Below, one piece after another: positions 38,420 through 46,998 of a stretch of 64,000 nt of DNA. The notes below the pieces were generated by a model. That model saw nothing but the letters and a program-made list of their open reading frames with translations, searched no databases and was not told the origin of the DNA. The DNA comes from Mesorhizobium hawassense (GTDB lineage: Bacteria; Pseudomonadota; Alphaproteobacteria; Rhizobiales; Rhizobiaceae), in assembly GCF_003289945.1 (NCBI RefSeq), contig NZ_QMBP01000002.1:186001-250000 (forward strand), written 5' to 3'. Made by a program: the position numbers and the translations under genes. Each line of letters opens with the position of its first letter. The stretch's first letter is position 1.

Positions 38420-39358
38420 TCAGCCCGGCATCAGTCCGTCGATGAAATCCTGCCCGGCATCATGCGGACGGCTGACGCGGACGGTGTAGTTCTGCCCCAG
38501 CTTGCCGAACTCGCAGACAAACAGGGTCTTGTCGCGGGTGCTGAGCCTGGCGTTGAGCTGTGCATTCTCCTCGAATTCGATCACCTGGCCGGGCGCGAAT
38601 GCGGCAAGGTCGCCGAGCGTCAACCTGGCGAGCGGCATCGCCGCTTCGAGCCGGACGGTCGAACGCATGACTTCTTCCGAGAAGCGCGCCCGCCAGTCGA
38701 GCTCCGTGGCCTTGCCATCCTTGCCTGCGGCGGCCTCGCCGTCGCGCGAGGTGAGCAGCAGGCGCTGCGGGATCATCACCGTCAGCGTGCCGCTGTCGGA
38801 CGGTGTCGACAGATTATAGACGATGCCTACGGCGGCGCCGTCGCGCAGCACGCGCCGCCTCGCCTCGTTGCCGGCAATAGCCTTCGGCACCGGCAGGCGC
38901 AGGTCGAGCGAGCGTTTGCCGGATCCGTTGAGCGCCGCCGCGACCTCCTGGAACACGGTGGTTGCGACATCGGCTTCGATCGGCGACAGGTCTCGCTCGA
39001 TCGGCGCGACCGGCTGGTCGGGATCGCCGCCGAACAGCGCGCTCACCATGACGGCGACCGCCTGCGCATCCATCACCAGCGTCATTGCGTCGGCCGAAGA
39101 AGGCGACGGCACGACGGTCAGCGCGAAGGCCTCGCCGGCGCGCGAGCGCGCCTCGGGAACGCGGCCGACCTCCACCGTCTGCAGATCGACCGCCACCGGC
39201 GCGCCGAGTTCGCCGGCAAGCGCCTTCTGCAACAGAGGCAGCGCCCGCTCCGCCATGGCGCGCCCGACGGCGATCACCTGATCCGCCTCGCCGCTGTCGC
39301 CGACGAGACGTTCGATGATCAAGGCCCGCGTTTCTGACGGACTGCCCGGACTTGTCAT
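38420..39358 (-). CDS. fliM: Flagellar motor switch protein FliM
   Basis: C-ring protein of 312 residues that binds phosphorylated CheY and FliG. The middle CheC-like region spans about 45-215 (PIERDLSPIEADVATTVFQEVAAAL), and a C-terminal SpoA domain (about 230-305) contains LARLTLGDLAAFAPGQVIEF. The N-terminal CheY-binding helix is not of the enteric sequence, as expected in rhizobial FliM. The gene starts 34 bases after motA. Confidence 0.9.
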   Translation of the reverse strand: MTSPGSPSETRALIIERLVGDSGEADQVIAVGRAMAERALPLLQKALAGELGAPVAVDLQTVEVGRVPEARSRAGEAFALTVVPSPSSADAMTLVMDAQAVAVMVSALFGGDPDQPVAPIERDLSPIEADVATTVFQEVAAALNGSGKRSLDLRLPVPKAIAGNEARRRVLRDGAAVGIVYNLSTPSDSGTLTVMIPQRLLLTSRDGEAAAGKDGKATELDWRARFSEEVMRSTVRLEAAMPLARLTLGDLAAFAPGQVIEFEENAQLNARLSTRDKTLFVCEFGKLGQNYTVRVSRPHDAGQDFIDGLMPG

Positions 39359-39392
39359 GACGGCAAGCGGTCCTGTCTGGGATCGAGCATGC

Positions 39393-40268
39393 TCAGGCCG
39401 CCTTCTTCTCGGCGGCGCCGGCGTTCATCGTGCTCTGCTCCACCGCGTCGATCGTCGGACGCTCGTAGGAGGATATGGTCTTGCGGCCGAATTCGATCGC
39501 CACCTGCGGCAGGGCGCCGTTCATATACGCCAGCAGCGTCTGCTTGACGATGATGTAGAGGCGGTTCTTCTTTTCGCGCACCGTCTTGATCTTGGTGGCC
39601 ACCGGACCGACCACCGCATAGGACAGGAAGATGCCGAGGAAGGTTCCGACGAGCGCCGCGCCGATCAGGCCGCCGAGGATTTCCGGCGACTGGTCGAGCG
39701 CGCCCATCGCCTTCACCACGCCGAGCACGGCCGCCACGATGCCGAGCGCCGGCAGGCCGTCGCCGACCGCCACCATAGCGTGATAGGCCTTCAGCTTGTC
39801 GGTGCGGATCGTCTGGATTTCTTCGTCCATCAGCGCCTCGATCTCGTGCGAGCGGGCGTTGCCGATGATGATGATGCGGCAATAGTCGCAGATGAAATTC
39901 GTCAGGTCGTGGTTCTTCAAGACTGTCGGGAAAGCCTGGAAGATGGCCGACTCTTCCGGATTGTCGATATGCGCCTCGACCTCGCTGCGCGACTTGGAGC
40001 GCAGTTCGCGCATCAGGCTGTGCAGCACGCCGAGCGTCTCCAGGTAGTCGCGCTCCTTCGGCACCGCCTGCTTGAAAGCTTCGAGAATGCCCTTGCCGGT
40101 GTCCTTGACCGTCTTCATCGGATTGGCGACGAGGAAGGTGCCGAGCGCGGCGCCGCAGATGACCACCGCTTCCCATGGCTGCAGCAGCACATGCAGATGG
40201 CCGCCCATGGCCATGAAGCCGCCAAGAACGCAGCCGAGCGTCACCACAAGTCCGATCAGAATGCCCAC
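39393..40268 (-). CDS. motA: Flagellar stator protein MotA
   Basis: Inner-membrane stator protein of 291 residues with four transmembrane segments (first at 2-22, second at 32-52, last two between about 170 and 220) and a large cytoplasmic loop that contacts Fli[22 protein letters not shown] opens the protein; [23 protein letters not shown] and [23 protein letters not shown] form the pore side. It is the first gene of the minus-strand operon and has its own promoter element. Its partner MotB is encoded 16 kb away, a rhizobial arrangement. Confidence 0.96.
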   Translation of the reverse strand: MGILIGLVVTLGCVLGGFMAMGGHLHVLLQPWEAVVICGAALGTFLVANPMKTVKDTGKGILEAFKQAVPKERDYLETLGVLHSLMRELRSKSRSEVEAHIDNPEESAIFQAFPTVLKNHDLTNFICDYCRIIIIGNARSHEIEALMDEEIQTIRTDKLKAYHAMVAVGDGLPALGIVAAVLGVVKAMGALDQSPEILGGLIGAALVGTFLGIFLSYAVVGPVATKIKTVREKKNRLYIIVKQTLLAYMNGALPQVAIEFGRKTISSYERPTIDAVEQSTMNAGAAEKKAA

Positions 40269-40304
40269 GACAGGTCCTTCCGCATGTCACGTCGTGGATC
40301 AGGG

Positions 40305-40325
40305 ATAGTCCCCGTGCCTTGTGTG
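40305..40325 (-). promoter_or_regulatory. Flagellar promoter element of the motA operon
   Basis: On the minus strand CACACAAG is followed after exactly 10 bases by TATCCC, matching the element found before the DUF1217 gene, flgB, fliF and flgE. The TA lies 39 bases before the motA ATG. This reading comes from comparing promoters within the window. Confidence 0.6.
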
Positions 40326-40330
40326 AGGCT

Positions 40331-40357
40331 TGAATCGAAGGCTATGGATGCGATTCA
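40331..40357. promoter_or_regulatory. Inverted repeat between motA and DUF1217 promoters
   Basis: TGAATCG and CGATTCA form a perfect 7-base dyad with a 13-base centre, lying exactly between the two divergent promoter elements. It is well placed for a single activator or repressor of both operons. Confidence 0.45.
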
Positions 40358-40361
40358 GCTT

Positions 40362-40382
40362 CGCGCAAGGAAGTGACGCTAT
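40362..40382 (+). promoter_or_regulatory. Flagellar promoter element of the DUF1217-flgF-fliI operon
   Basis: CGCGCAAG, 10 bases, then TATCG. The TA lies about 36 bases before the TTG start. Spacing is identical to that of the other flagellar promoters in the window. Confidence 0.6.
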
Positions 40383-40415
40383 CGTGCAGGGATAGCTTCG
40401 GCCGGAGGCGTATCC

Positions 40416-41537
40416 TTGCTCAATACCTACACCAGCTACCAGTTGATCGCGAAAGATATAAACAAATCGATCACCCAGGTCGAGCAACAGCCGACGGTCG
40501 ATCGTGATACGCAATATTACCTGGCCAATATCGGCAAGGTTACATCGATCGACGATTTCGTAAACAATGACCGCCTGTTCAAATATGCCATGAAGGCTTA
40601 CGGGCTGGAGGACATGGACTACGCCAAGGCCTTCATGGTCAAGGCGCTGAAGGAGGGCATCTCCGACGCCGACAGCTTCGCCAACAAGCTGACCGACAAG
40701 CGCTACGCCCAGTTCGTCGCTGCCTTCAACTTCGCGGCCGATGGCACCAATGCGACGGTCTACAACCCGACACAGCAGCAGGTTACAGCAAACTACGCCA
40801 CACAGGCACAGATCGCCGGCCTCGACCCGAATTCGGACTATGTGAAAGGCGAGACGACCTACTATCTCGCCAACATCACCAAGGTGAAGTCGATCGACGA
40901 CCTGATGTCGAACGACCGGCTCTATACTTACGCGCTGGCCGCCTTCGGCCTGGATTCGGCCACCGAGGACAAGGACCTGATCAAGTCCGTCCTGCAAGGC
41001 GGCGTGAAGGATCCCGACAGCGTCGCCAACCAGCAAACCAATAAGGCCTATGCCGGGCTCGCCGCTGCTTTCAACTTCGCGCAGTACGGCGATACGACCA
41101 CCACTCGCGTTGCGGCACAGCAGCCGACCGTCGACATGTATCTGCGCCAGACGTTGGAAGAGAATGCCGGCCAGACCAACGAAGGCGTCCGGCTGGCGCT
41201 CTATTTCCAGCGCAAGGCGCCCGACATCACCAGTTGGTACGATGTGCTGGCCGACACCGCTCTAGCCAGCGTGGTTCGCAGCGCGCTCGGCCTGCCCGAT
41301 TCCTTCGCCACGGCCGACATCGACAAGCAGGCGCAGCTGTTCGGGCAAAAGCTCGACATCAAGGACTTCAGCGATCCTGACAAGCTCAGCAAGTTCCTGA
41401 CCCGCTTCACCAGCATGTACGAGATCGCTCATCCGACCTCGACGGCCGTGACATCGGTCAGCGTGCTTTTTGCGCAGCCGACCACCATCGGCATCTCCAC
41501 CGACCTGATGATGGCCATGCAGCAGTTGAAGTTCTGA
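40416..41537 (+). CDS. DUF1217 flagellar-cluster protein with three internal repeats (TTG start)
   Basis: Protein of 373 residues of the DUF1217 family, function unknown, found in alphaproteobacterial flagellar clusters. Three related units are visible at about 34-106, 149-221 and 262-336. The first two share YYLANI-KV-SIDD, NDRL and AAFNFA; the third (ALYFQRKAPDITSWYDVL) is more diverged. No signal peptide or membrane segment is seen. The start is TTG at 40416 with GGAGG 7 bases upstream. Seven bases separate it from flgF, so it is co-expressed with basal-body genes; a structural or export-related role is plausible but unproven. Confidence 0.85.
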   Translation: MLNTYTSYQLIAKDINKSITQVEQQPTVDRDTQYYLANIGKVTSIDDFVNNDRLFKYAMKAYGLEDMDYAKAFMVKALKEGISDADSFANKLTDKRYAQFVAAFNFAADGTNATVYNPTQQQVTANYATQAQIAGLDPNSDYVKGETTYYLANITKVKSIDDLMSNDRLYTYALAAFGLDSATEDKDLIKSVLQGGVKDPDSVANQQTNKAYAGLAAAFNFAQYGDTTTTRVAAQQPTVDMYLRQTLEENAGQTNEGVRLALYFQRKAPDITSWYDVLADTALASVVRSALGLPDSFATADIDKQAQLFGQKLDIKDFSDPDKLSKFLTRFTSMYEIAHPTSTAVTSVSVLFAQPTTIGISTDLMMAMQQLKF

Positions 41538-41544
41538 GAAGATC

Positions 41545-42267
41545 ATGCAGGACAGCCTATACGTCGCCCTTTCCTCGCAGATCGCGCTCGAGCGCCGTCT
41601 CGACACCATCGCCGACAACGTCGCCAATGCCTCGACCATCGGCTTCCGCGCCACCGGTGTGAAGTTCGAGGATGTCGTCTCCGGCACCGGACCCAAATCG
41701 GTTTCCTTCGCTTCCTCCGGCAAGACCTATCTTTCCGGCGCGCACGGCGCGCTGACCGAAACCGGCAACCCGTTCGACTTCGCCGTCCAGGGCGACGCCT
41801 GGTTCGCCATCGACACGCCGGCCGGCACGGTGATGACGCGCGACGGCCGTTTCTCCATGAACGAGAACGGCGAACTGATGTCGATCGAAGGCTATCCGGT
41901 GCTCGACGGCGGCGGCGCGCCGATCCAGCTCGATCCGCGCAACGGTCCGCCCAAGGCAGGCGCGGACGGCTCGCTGCGGCAGAACGACCAGTTGGTCGGA
42001 GCAATCGGCCTCTACAATTTCGATCCCGGCGAGAACTTCGTCCGCTACGGCAATTCGGGCGTCGTTCCAGCGCGCACACCCGAACCCGTCACCGATCGCT
42101 CGGATGTCGGCATCGCACAGGGATTTCTGGAAGAATCGAACGTCAACCCGGTGCTGGAAATGACCCGGCTGATCCAGGTTCAGCGCGCCTTCGAGAACAC
42201 GGCGGCGCTGATGCGGCAGACCGATTCCTCCACCGACGACGCGATCAAGACGCTCGGCTCGAAGTGA
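41545..42267 (+). CDS. flgF: Flagellar proximal rod protein FlgF
   Basis: Rod protein of 240 residues exported through the flagellar apparatus. The N-terminal rod signature (LDTIADNVANASTIGFRATGVKFED) and the C-terminal helix (EESNVNPVLEMTRLIQVQRAFENTAALMRQTD) are typical of the FlgF/FlgG family. FlgF rather than FlgG is assigned by shorter length, position before fliI, and the presence of a better FlgG at 45682. No cleavable signal is expected. Confidence 0.88.
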   Translation: MQDSLYVALSSQIALERRLDTIADNVANASTIGFRATGVKFEDVVSGTGPKSVSFASSGKTYLSGAHGALTETGNPFDFAVQGDAWFAIDTPAGTVMTRDGRFSMNENGELMSIEGYPVLDGGGAPIQLDPRNGPPKAGADGSLRQNDQLVGAIGLYNFDPGENFVRYGNSGVVPARTPEPVTDRSDVGIAQGFLEESNVNPVLEMTRLIQVQRAFENTAALMRQTDSSTDDAIKTLGSK

Positions 42268-42271
42268 CGGC

Positions 42272-43678
42272 ATGACGACCGGCTCGTCCTTGTTGCGCGC
42301 TTCCGAGGGCCTGGCGGATACCGGACGAACGGACAGGCTTGCCGCGCTCGAACGCGTTTGGCGGCGGTTCGACGATCCGCAGGCGCTGCTTGCGCGCGGC
42401 GGCCGCGTCGCCGAGATATCGCCGACGCATTACAAGGTTCGCGGCCTGTCCGGAATTGCCAGGCTGGGCGACATCGTCGAGCAGCGCGGCAGGGCCGGCG
42501 CGCGACGCGGCGAAATCGTCAAGATCGGCAGCGACGAGGTGGTGGTCGCGCCCTTCGAACGCAGCGCCGATGCCGGCATCGGCGACGCCGTCTTTCGCCG
42601 CGGCCCGCTCGCGGTCACGCCGCATGTCTCCTGGCGCGGGCGCGCCATCGACGCCTTGACCCGCGCCATCGATGGCGGTCCGCCGCTGATCAGGCCGAAT
42701 GCGGCCGATACCGCGCACGGCGCGACGCCCGGCGCCCTGTCGCGCCAGCGCGTCGGCACCGGCTTTCTCACCGGCGTCAGGGTGATAGACATCTTCACCC
42801 CGCTCTGCTTCGGCCAGCGGCTCGGCATCTTCGCCGGTTCCGGCGTCGGCAAGTCGACGCTGCTTGCCATGCTTGCCGGCGCCGAAGCTTTCGATACGGT
42901 GGTCGTGGCGCTGATCGGCGAGCGCGGCCGCGAGGTGCGCGAATTCCTCGAGGATACGATCGGCGCCGACAGCATGGCCAAGACCGTCGCCGTCGTCGCC
43001 ACCAGCGACGAGAGCGCCATGATGCGCCGGCGCGCGCCCGACACCGCCATGTGCGTGGCCGAGCATTTCCGCGACCAGGGCCATCGCGTGCTGCTGGTGC
43101 TGGACTCCATAACCCGCTTTGCGCACGCGCTGCGCGAGGTGGCGACCGGAACCGGCGAGCCGCCGGTCGCGCGCGGCTATCCGGCCTCCGTCTTCACCGA
43201 CCTGCCGAAGCTGCTCGAACGCGCCGGTCCCGGCGCTGAAGGCAAGGGTTCGATCACCGCCATCATTTCCGTGCTGGTCGACGGCGACGACCACAACGAT
43301 CCGGTTGCCGATTCGGTGCGCGGCATCCTCGACGGCCATGTCGTGCTCGACCGCGCGCTTGCTGAGCAGGGCCGCTATCCGCCGGTCAATCCGCTGTCGT
43401 CGATCTCGCGCCTTGCCGACAAGGCCTGGAGCCCGGAGCAGCGCATGCTGGTGACGAAGCTGAAATCGATGATCGCGCGCTTCGAGGATACGCGCGACAT
43501 CCGTCTTTTGGGTGCTTACCAAAGCGGCGCCGATGCCGAACTCGACAACGCGGTGCGCCAGGTGCCGCTGATCTACGAGGCGCTCACACAGTCGCCGAGG
43601 GACCGCGCGTCGGCCGATCCGTTCGCCGACCTCGCCCGCCATCTCAAGGGGAAGCTGAATGGCGATCAAGGAGACTGA
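42272..43678 (+). CDS. fliI: Flagellum-specific export ATPase FliI
   Basis: ATPase of 468 residues that energises export-substrate loading. Walker A GSGVGKST is at 189-196, the Walker B region at VLLVLDSITR, and the Asp/Glu-rich VALIGERGREVREFLED is the conserved alpha/beta-ATPase segment. GTGFLTGVRVIDIFTPLCFGQRLGIF precedes the P-loop as in all FliI proteins. The neighbouring FliH and FliJ are not recognisable by sequence; two unannotated proteins (43659-44456 and 55271-55894) are candidates. It overlaps the next gene by 20 bases. Confidence 0.96.
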   Translation: MTTGSSLLRASEGLADTGRTDRLAALERVWRRFDDPQALLARGGRVAEISPTHYKVRGLSGIARLGDIVEQRGRAGARRGEIVKIGSDEVVVAPFERSADAGIGDAVFRRGPLAVTPHVSWRGRAIDALTRAIDGGPPLIRPNAADTAHGATPGALSRQRVGTGFLTGVRVIDIFTPLCFGQRLGIFAGSGVGKSTLLAMLAGAEAFDTVVVALIGERGREVREFLEDTIGADSMAKTVAVVATSDESAMMRRRAPDTAMCVAEHFRDQGHRVLLVLDSITRFAHALREVATGTGEPPVARGYPASVFTDLPKLLERAGPGAEGKGSITAIISVLVDGDDHNDPVADSVRGILDGHVVLDRALAEQGRYPPVNPLSSISRLADKAWSPEQRMLVTKLKSMIARFEDTRDIRLLGAYQSGADAELDNAVRQVPLIYEALTQSPRDRASADPFADLARHLKGKLNGDQGD

Positions 43679-44456
43679 GCTCCAATACACCGAGCGCATG
43701 TTGCGCGACATGCTCGCGGAAGCCGAGGCGGCGGAAAAGGCCGAGGCCGACAGAGCAAGGCTTGCCAGGGACAATGCCGCGCGCGCCAAGACGGACAAAG
43801 CGACGGCGCTTCTCAACAGAGCCGACAGGCCGCATCCGCCGAGGGCATCCGTCGCCAAGACAGTCGATGTTGCAGAGGCCAGCCGCGATTCGTTGCTCGA
43901 CGGACTTTTTCCGCGCGCCGAGTGGCCGCAGCCGCCGAAAGCCCAGTTCCCGCGCCTGGTCGACAGAAGCGCCGACCGCCGCAGCGATTTCGTCATCGCC
44001 GCGCTCGGCATTACGCTCGGCCTGATCTGCGCGCTGTTTCCCTGGTACATCTTCTTCAATCAGGAGCAGTTCGGCGTTCAAGCGATCACGTTCGGCGGCA
44101 GCGGCACCAATGCCGGACGCGTTTCCGGCGGCCCGCAACTGGTGAATTCGAGTTCTGCCGACGCGCCGAAGACCGTTCCCGATCTCGACCTGTTCGCCAC
44201 CGGCACCTTGCCGGACGAGCAGGAGGACCCGAACAAGGCGCCGGGACTCGACCAGCAGCCCTTCCCCGCCGCCTCGGAATTCAAGATGGTGCATGTCGCC
44301 AACGGCCGCGCCATGATCGAGGACGATACCGGCCTGTGGATCGTCCAGCGCGGCTCGGTCCTGCCGGATTCCAGCCGCGTTGCCTCGATCGAGCAGCGCG
44401 GCGGCAAGTGGGTGATCGTCACCAGCGGCGACAGGGTGATCACGCTCTCGAAGTAG
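43659..44456 (+). CDS. Unknown single-pass membrane protein following fliI
   Basis: Protein of 265 residues with no family I recognise. Residues 7-45 form a charged alpha-helix likely to coil (RMLRDMLAEAEAAEKAEADRA), 50-108 are basic and proline-rich, and 111-133 form one membrane segment (FVIAALGITLGLICALFPWY). The C-terminal part beyond 134 should be periplasmic; its last 60 residues (RAMIEDDTGLWIVQRGSVLPD...VASIEQRGGKWVIVTSG) look like a small beta-barrel. It overlaps fliI by 20 bases and precedes the flgB operon. The position invites a role beside FliI, in the place of FliJ in other bacteria, but a membrane anchor would be unusual for FliJ. Confidence 0.7.
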   Translation: MAIKETELQYTERMLRDMLAEAEAAEKAEADRARLARDNAARAKTDKATALLNRADRPHPPRASVAKTVDVAEASRDSLLDGLFPRAEWPQPPKAQFPRLVDRSADRRSDFVIAALGITLGLICALFPWYIFFNQEQFGVQAITFGGSGTNAGRVSGGPQLVNSSSADAPKTVPDLDLFATGTLPDEQEDPNKAPGLDQQPFPAASEFKMVHVANGRAMIEDDTGLWIVQRGSVLPDSSRVASIEQRGGKWVIVTSGDRVITLSK

Positions 44457-44481
44457 CTAAGCCGGCAGCACAGCCCCACCC

Positions 44482-44513
44482 CGCGCAAGGTCCGCGCAAG
44501 ACTGGCCGCCTAG
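44482..44513 (+). promoter_or_regulatory. Flagellar promoter element of the flgB operon, with tandem copy
   Basis: CGCGCAAG occurs twice, at 44482 and 44493, exactly 11 bases (one helical turn) apart. The second is followed by 10 bases and TAG, 32 bases before the flgB ATG. The second copy is also the left arm of a near-perfect dyad, CGCGCAAGACT (44493-44503) / AGTCTTGTGCG (44512-44522), with 10 of 11 positions matching. Confidence 0.65.
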
Positions 44514-44542
44514 TCTTGTGCGTACTTGCCCGGGAGATTCCC

Positions 44543-44923
44543 ATGGAACCGGTAAACCTTTTTGACCTCGCCACACGGCAGTCGCAATGGCTGGCCGTGC
44601 GCCAGTCGGCGATTGCATCCAACATCGCCAATGCCAACACGCCCGGCTACACGGCCAATGACGTCGAGCCGTTCGAAAAGGTCCTCGACCGGACCGCGGT
44701 GACGCTCGCCGCCACGCAGGCGGGCCATCTTGGCGCCAAAACGGCCAATGCCGGCTTCAACGTCAAGCCGGAGGATGCCAACGGCGCGATCATGCCGTCG
44801 AAGAACACGGTGGTCCTCGAGCAGGAGTTGATGAAGGCCGGCGAGGTCCGCCGCTCCTTCGAGCTCAACACGGCGATCGTCAAGGCCTTCCATTCGATGA
44901 TGACGATGGTGGTGAAGAGCTGA
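44543..44923 (+). CDS. flgB: Flagellar proximal rod protein FlgB
   Basis: Rod protein of 126 residues. The N-terminal motif [26 protein letters not shown] and C-terminal [21 protein letters not shown] are typical. The start at 44543 has GGGAG seven bases upstream; the open frame extends further only as out-of-phase reading of the preceding gene. It is the first gene of the large rod/ring operon flgB-flgC-fliE-flgG-flgA-flgI-motE-flgH-fliL-fliP and directly follows a tandem promoter element. Confidence 0.94.
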   Translation: MEPVNLFDLATRQSQWLAVRQSAIASNIANANTPGYTANDVEPFEKVLDRTAVTLAATQAGHLGAKTANAGFNVKPEDANGAIMPSKNTVVLEQELMKAGEVRRSFELNTAIVKAFHSMMTMVVKS

Positions 44924-44925
44924 CC

Positions 44926-45342
44926 ATGGATGCCCTCACTGCAGCCCTCAAAGTCGCGGCATCCGGCCTTGGCGCCCAGTCGGAGCGCCTGCGCGTGGTC
45001 TCGGAAAACCTCGCCAACGCCCAGTCGACGGGCAGCACACCCGGCTCCGATCCCTATCGTCGCAAGACCATCACCTTCCAGTCCGAGGTCGACCGCGCAA
45101 CCGGCGGGTCGCTGGTGGAAGTCAGCGCCATCAATCGCGATCCATCGGACTTCCCGGTCGAATTCCAACCCGGCAACGAAGCCGCCGACGCCAAAGGGTA
45201 CGTCAAGATGCCCAACGTCAACACGTTGGTCGAAATGGCCGACATGAGTGAGGCGAACCGCTCCTATGAAGCCAACCTGCAGGTCATCAAGCAGGCTCGC
45301 GATCTGATTTCCATGACCATCGACCTGATGAGGAACCAGTAA
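44926..45342 (+). CDS. flgC: Flagellar proximal rod protein FlgC
   Basis: Rod protein of 138 residues with the N-terminal signature [39 protein letters not shown] in its typical place and the C-terminal [32 protein letters not shown]. Length is normal for FlgC. It starts 2 bases after flgB, and its stop shares one base with fliE, so the three are translated together. Confidence 0.95.
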   Translation: MDALTAALKVAASGLGAQSERLRVVSENLANAQSTGSTPGSDPYRRKTITFQSEVDRATGGSLVEVSAINRDPSDFPVEFQPGNEAADAKGYVKMPNVNTLVEMADMSEANRSYEANLQVIKQARDLISMTIDLMRNQ

Positions 45343-45671
45343 TGATCGGCGGTATCGGGGCAATACAATTCAAGACGGCGGTTGACGGCGCCGAGTCGGC
45401 CTCACCCAACCTGCTGCAGGGCGGCATCGGAACGCAGGCCAGCGAAAGCGGCGGCAGCACCTTCGCCGAAGTCCTCGGCCAGGCCGCGACGAAAACCGTC
45501 AACACGCTGCAGGGCGCCGAGCAGATGTCGATGCAGGCGCTCAAGGGCGATGCCGATACGCGCCAGGTTGTCGATGCCGTGCTGAGCGCCCAGCAGGCGC
45601 TGCAGACCACCATCGCCATCCGCGACAAGGTCGTCTCGGCCTACCTCGAAATCAGTCGCATGAGTATCTAG
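45342..45671 (+). CDS. fliE: Flagellar hook-basal body complex protein FliE
   Basis: Small protein of 109 residues joining the MS ring to the rod. The conserved C-terminal half ([45 protein letters not shown]) is clear; the N-terminal 35 residues are variable. It lies between flgC and flgG in the usual order and is exported without a cleavable signal. Confidence 0.94.
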   Translation: MIGGIGAIQFKTAVDGAESASPNLLQGGIGTQASESGGSTFAEVLGQAATKTVNTLQGAEQMSMQALKGDADTRQVVDAVLSAQQALQTTIAIRDKVVSAYLEISRMSI

Positions 45672-45681
45672 GACCCGCGTC

Positions 45682-46470
45682 ATGAAAGCACTTTCCATCG
45701 CCGCCACCGGCATGAATGCCCAGCAGACCAACCTGGAAGTCATCGCCAACAACATCGCCAACATCAACACCACCGGCTACAAGCGGGCGCGGGCCGAATT
45801 CTCCGACCTGCTCTACCAGGTCGACCGCACGCAGGGCGTGCCCAACCGCTCCAACACCTCGCTGGTGCCGGAAGGCGTCTCGATCGGTCTCGGCGTCAAG
45901 ACGACGGCGGTGCGCAACGTCCACACGCAGGGCGAGCTGGCCAGCACCGGCAACAGCTTCGACCTGGCCCTGACCGGCAGGGGCTGGTTCCAGATCGAGG
46001 GCGCCGATGGCGGCACGCTCTACAGCCGCGCCGGTGCCTTCAACACCAATGCCTCCGGACAACTCGTGACGGTGGACGGCGCCAACGTCATCCCGGCCAT
46101 CACCGTGCCGACCGACGCCATCGAGGTCATCGTCAACAAGACCGGCCAGGTCTTTGCCCGCCTGGACGGTCAGACCAACCTCCAGCTTCTCGGCCAGCTC
46201 CAGATCGCCAACTTCGCCAACGAGGCGGGCCTGGCGCCGCTCGGCGACAACCTCTTCCAGGAAACGGCCGCCTCGGGTCCGGCCAATGTCGGCGTCCCCG
46301 GGGACCCTGGTTTCGCCACGATCCAACAGGGTTACCTCGAATCCTCCAACGTCGATCCGGTCAAGGAAATCACCGAGCTGATCTCGGCGCAGCGCGCCTA
46401 TGAAATGAACTCCAAGGTCATCCAGGCCGCCGACGACATGGCCTCGGTGGTCTCCAAGAACATCAGGTAA
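45682..46470 (+). CDS. flgG: Flagellar distal rod protein FlgG
   Basis: Distal rod protein of 262 residues, the standard length. The N-terminus [40 protein letters not shown] and the [34 protein letters not shown]-terminus are diagnostic and separate it from FlgF. It continues the rod operon 10 bases after fliE. Confidence 0.95.
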   Translation: MKALSIAATGMNAQQTNLEVIANNIANINTTGYKRARAEFSDLLYQVDRTQGVPNRSNTSLVPEGVSIGLGVKTTAVRNVHTQGELASTGNSFDLALTGRGWFQIEGADGGTLYSRAGAFNTNASGQLVTVDGANVIPAITVPTDAIEVIVNKTGQVFARLDGQTNLQLLGQLQIANFANEAGLAPLGDNLFQETAASGPANVGVPGDPGFATIQQGYLESSNVDPVKEITELISAQRAYEMNSKVIQAADDMASVVSKNIR

Positions 46471-46476
46471 CGGACG

Positions 46477-46998
46477 ATGGCCGAGCCGATCTCCTCCGCA
46501 CTCCGTCGCGCCGCGCTGGCCACCTTTCTGGTGGCCGCCGGCATGCCGGCTTTCGCGCAGGACACGACCGGCCAGTCGGCCACCCAGATCGCCGCCGGCC
46601 AGGCCGTCGGCGAGGCCGTGCTGATCCCCAACCGGGTCATCTATCCCGGCGAGACGATCGAGTCCGCCTCCCTCAAGCAGGTGACGCTCATCCCCGGCAA
46701 GCATAAGCCGGACGGCATGGCGACGCGTACCGAGGAGCTTCAGGGCAAGGTCGCCAAGCGCACGCTTCTGCCTGGACGCTACATACCGGTTACCGCTATC
46801 CGCGACGCCTGGCTGGTCGAGCAGGGCGCTTCCGTGCAAGTTTATTTCACCGCCGGCGCGCTGACCATTTCGGCGGCCGGCGTCACGCTGGAGCCTGGAG
46901 CCGCCGGCGACCAGATCAAGATTCGCAACACTGACAGCGGTAAGATCATCTCCGGCACGGTGATGGCCGACGGCACCATCAAGGTCGGCGCTTCGTGA
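46477..46998 (+). CDS. flgA: Flagella basal body P-ring assembly chaperone FlgA
   Basis: Periplasmic chaperone for P-ring assembly, 173 residues. A signal peptide at about 1-28 ends near GMPAFAQ. The SAF-like domain follows: ITAIRDAWLVEQGASVQVYFTAGALTISAAGVTLEPGAAGDQIKIRNTDSGKIISGTV in segments. It is shorter than enteric FlgA, as usual in alphaproteobacteria. The stop overlaps the flgI ATG by one base; FlgI is its client. Confidence 0.92.
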   Translation: MAEPISSALRRAALATFLVAAGMPAFAQDTTGQSATQIAAGQAVGEAVLIPNRVIYPGETIESASLKQVTLIPGKHKPDGMATRTEELQGKVAKRTLLPGRYIPVTAIRDAWLVEQGASVQVYFTAGALTISAAGVTLEPGAAGDQIKIRNTDSGKIISGTVMADGTIKVGAS

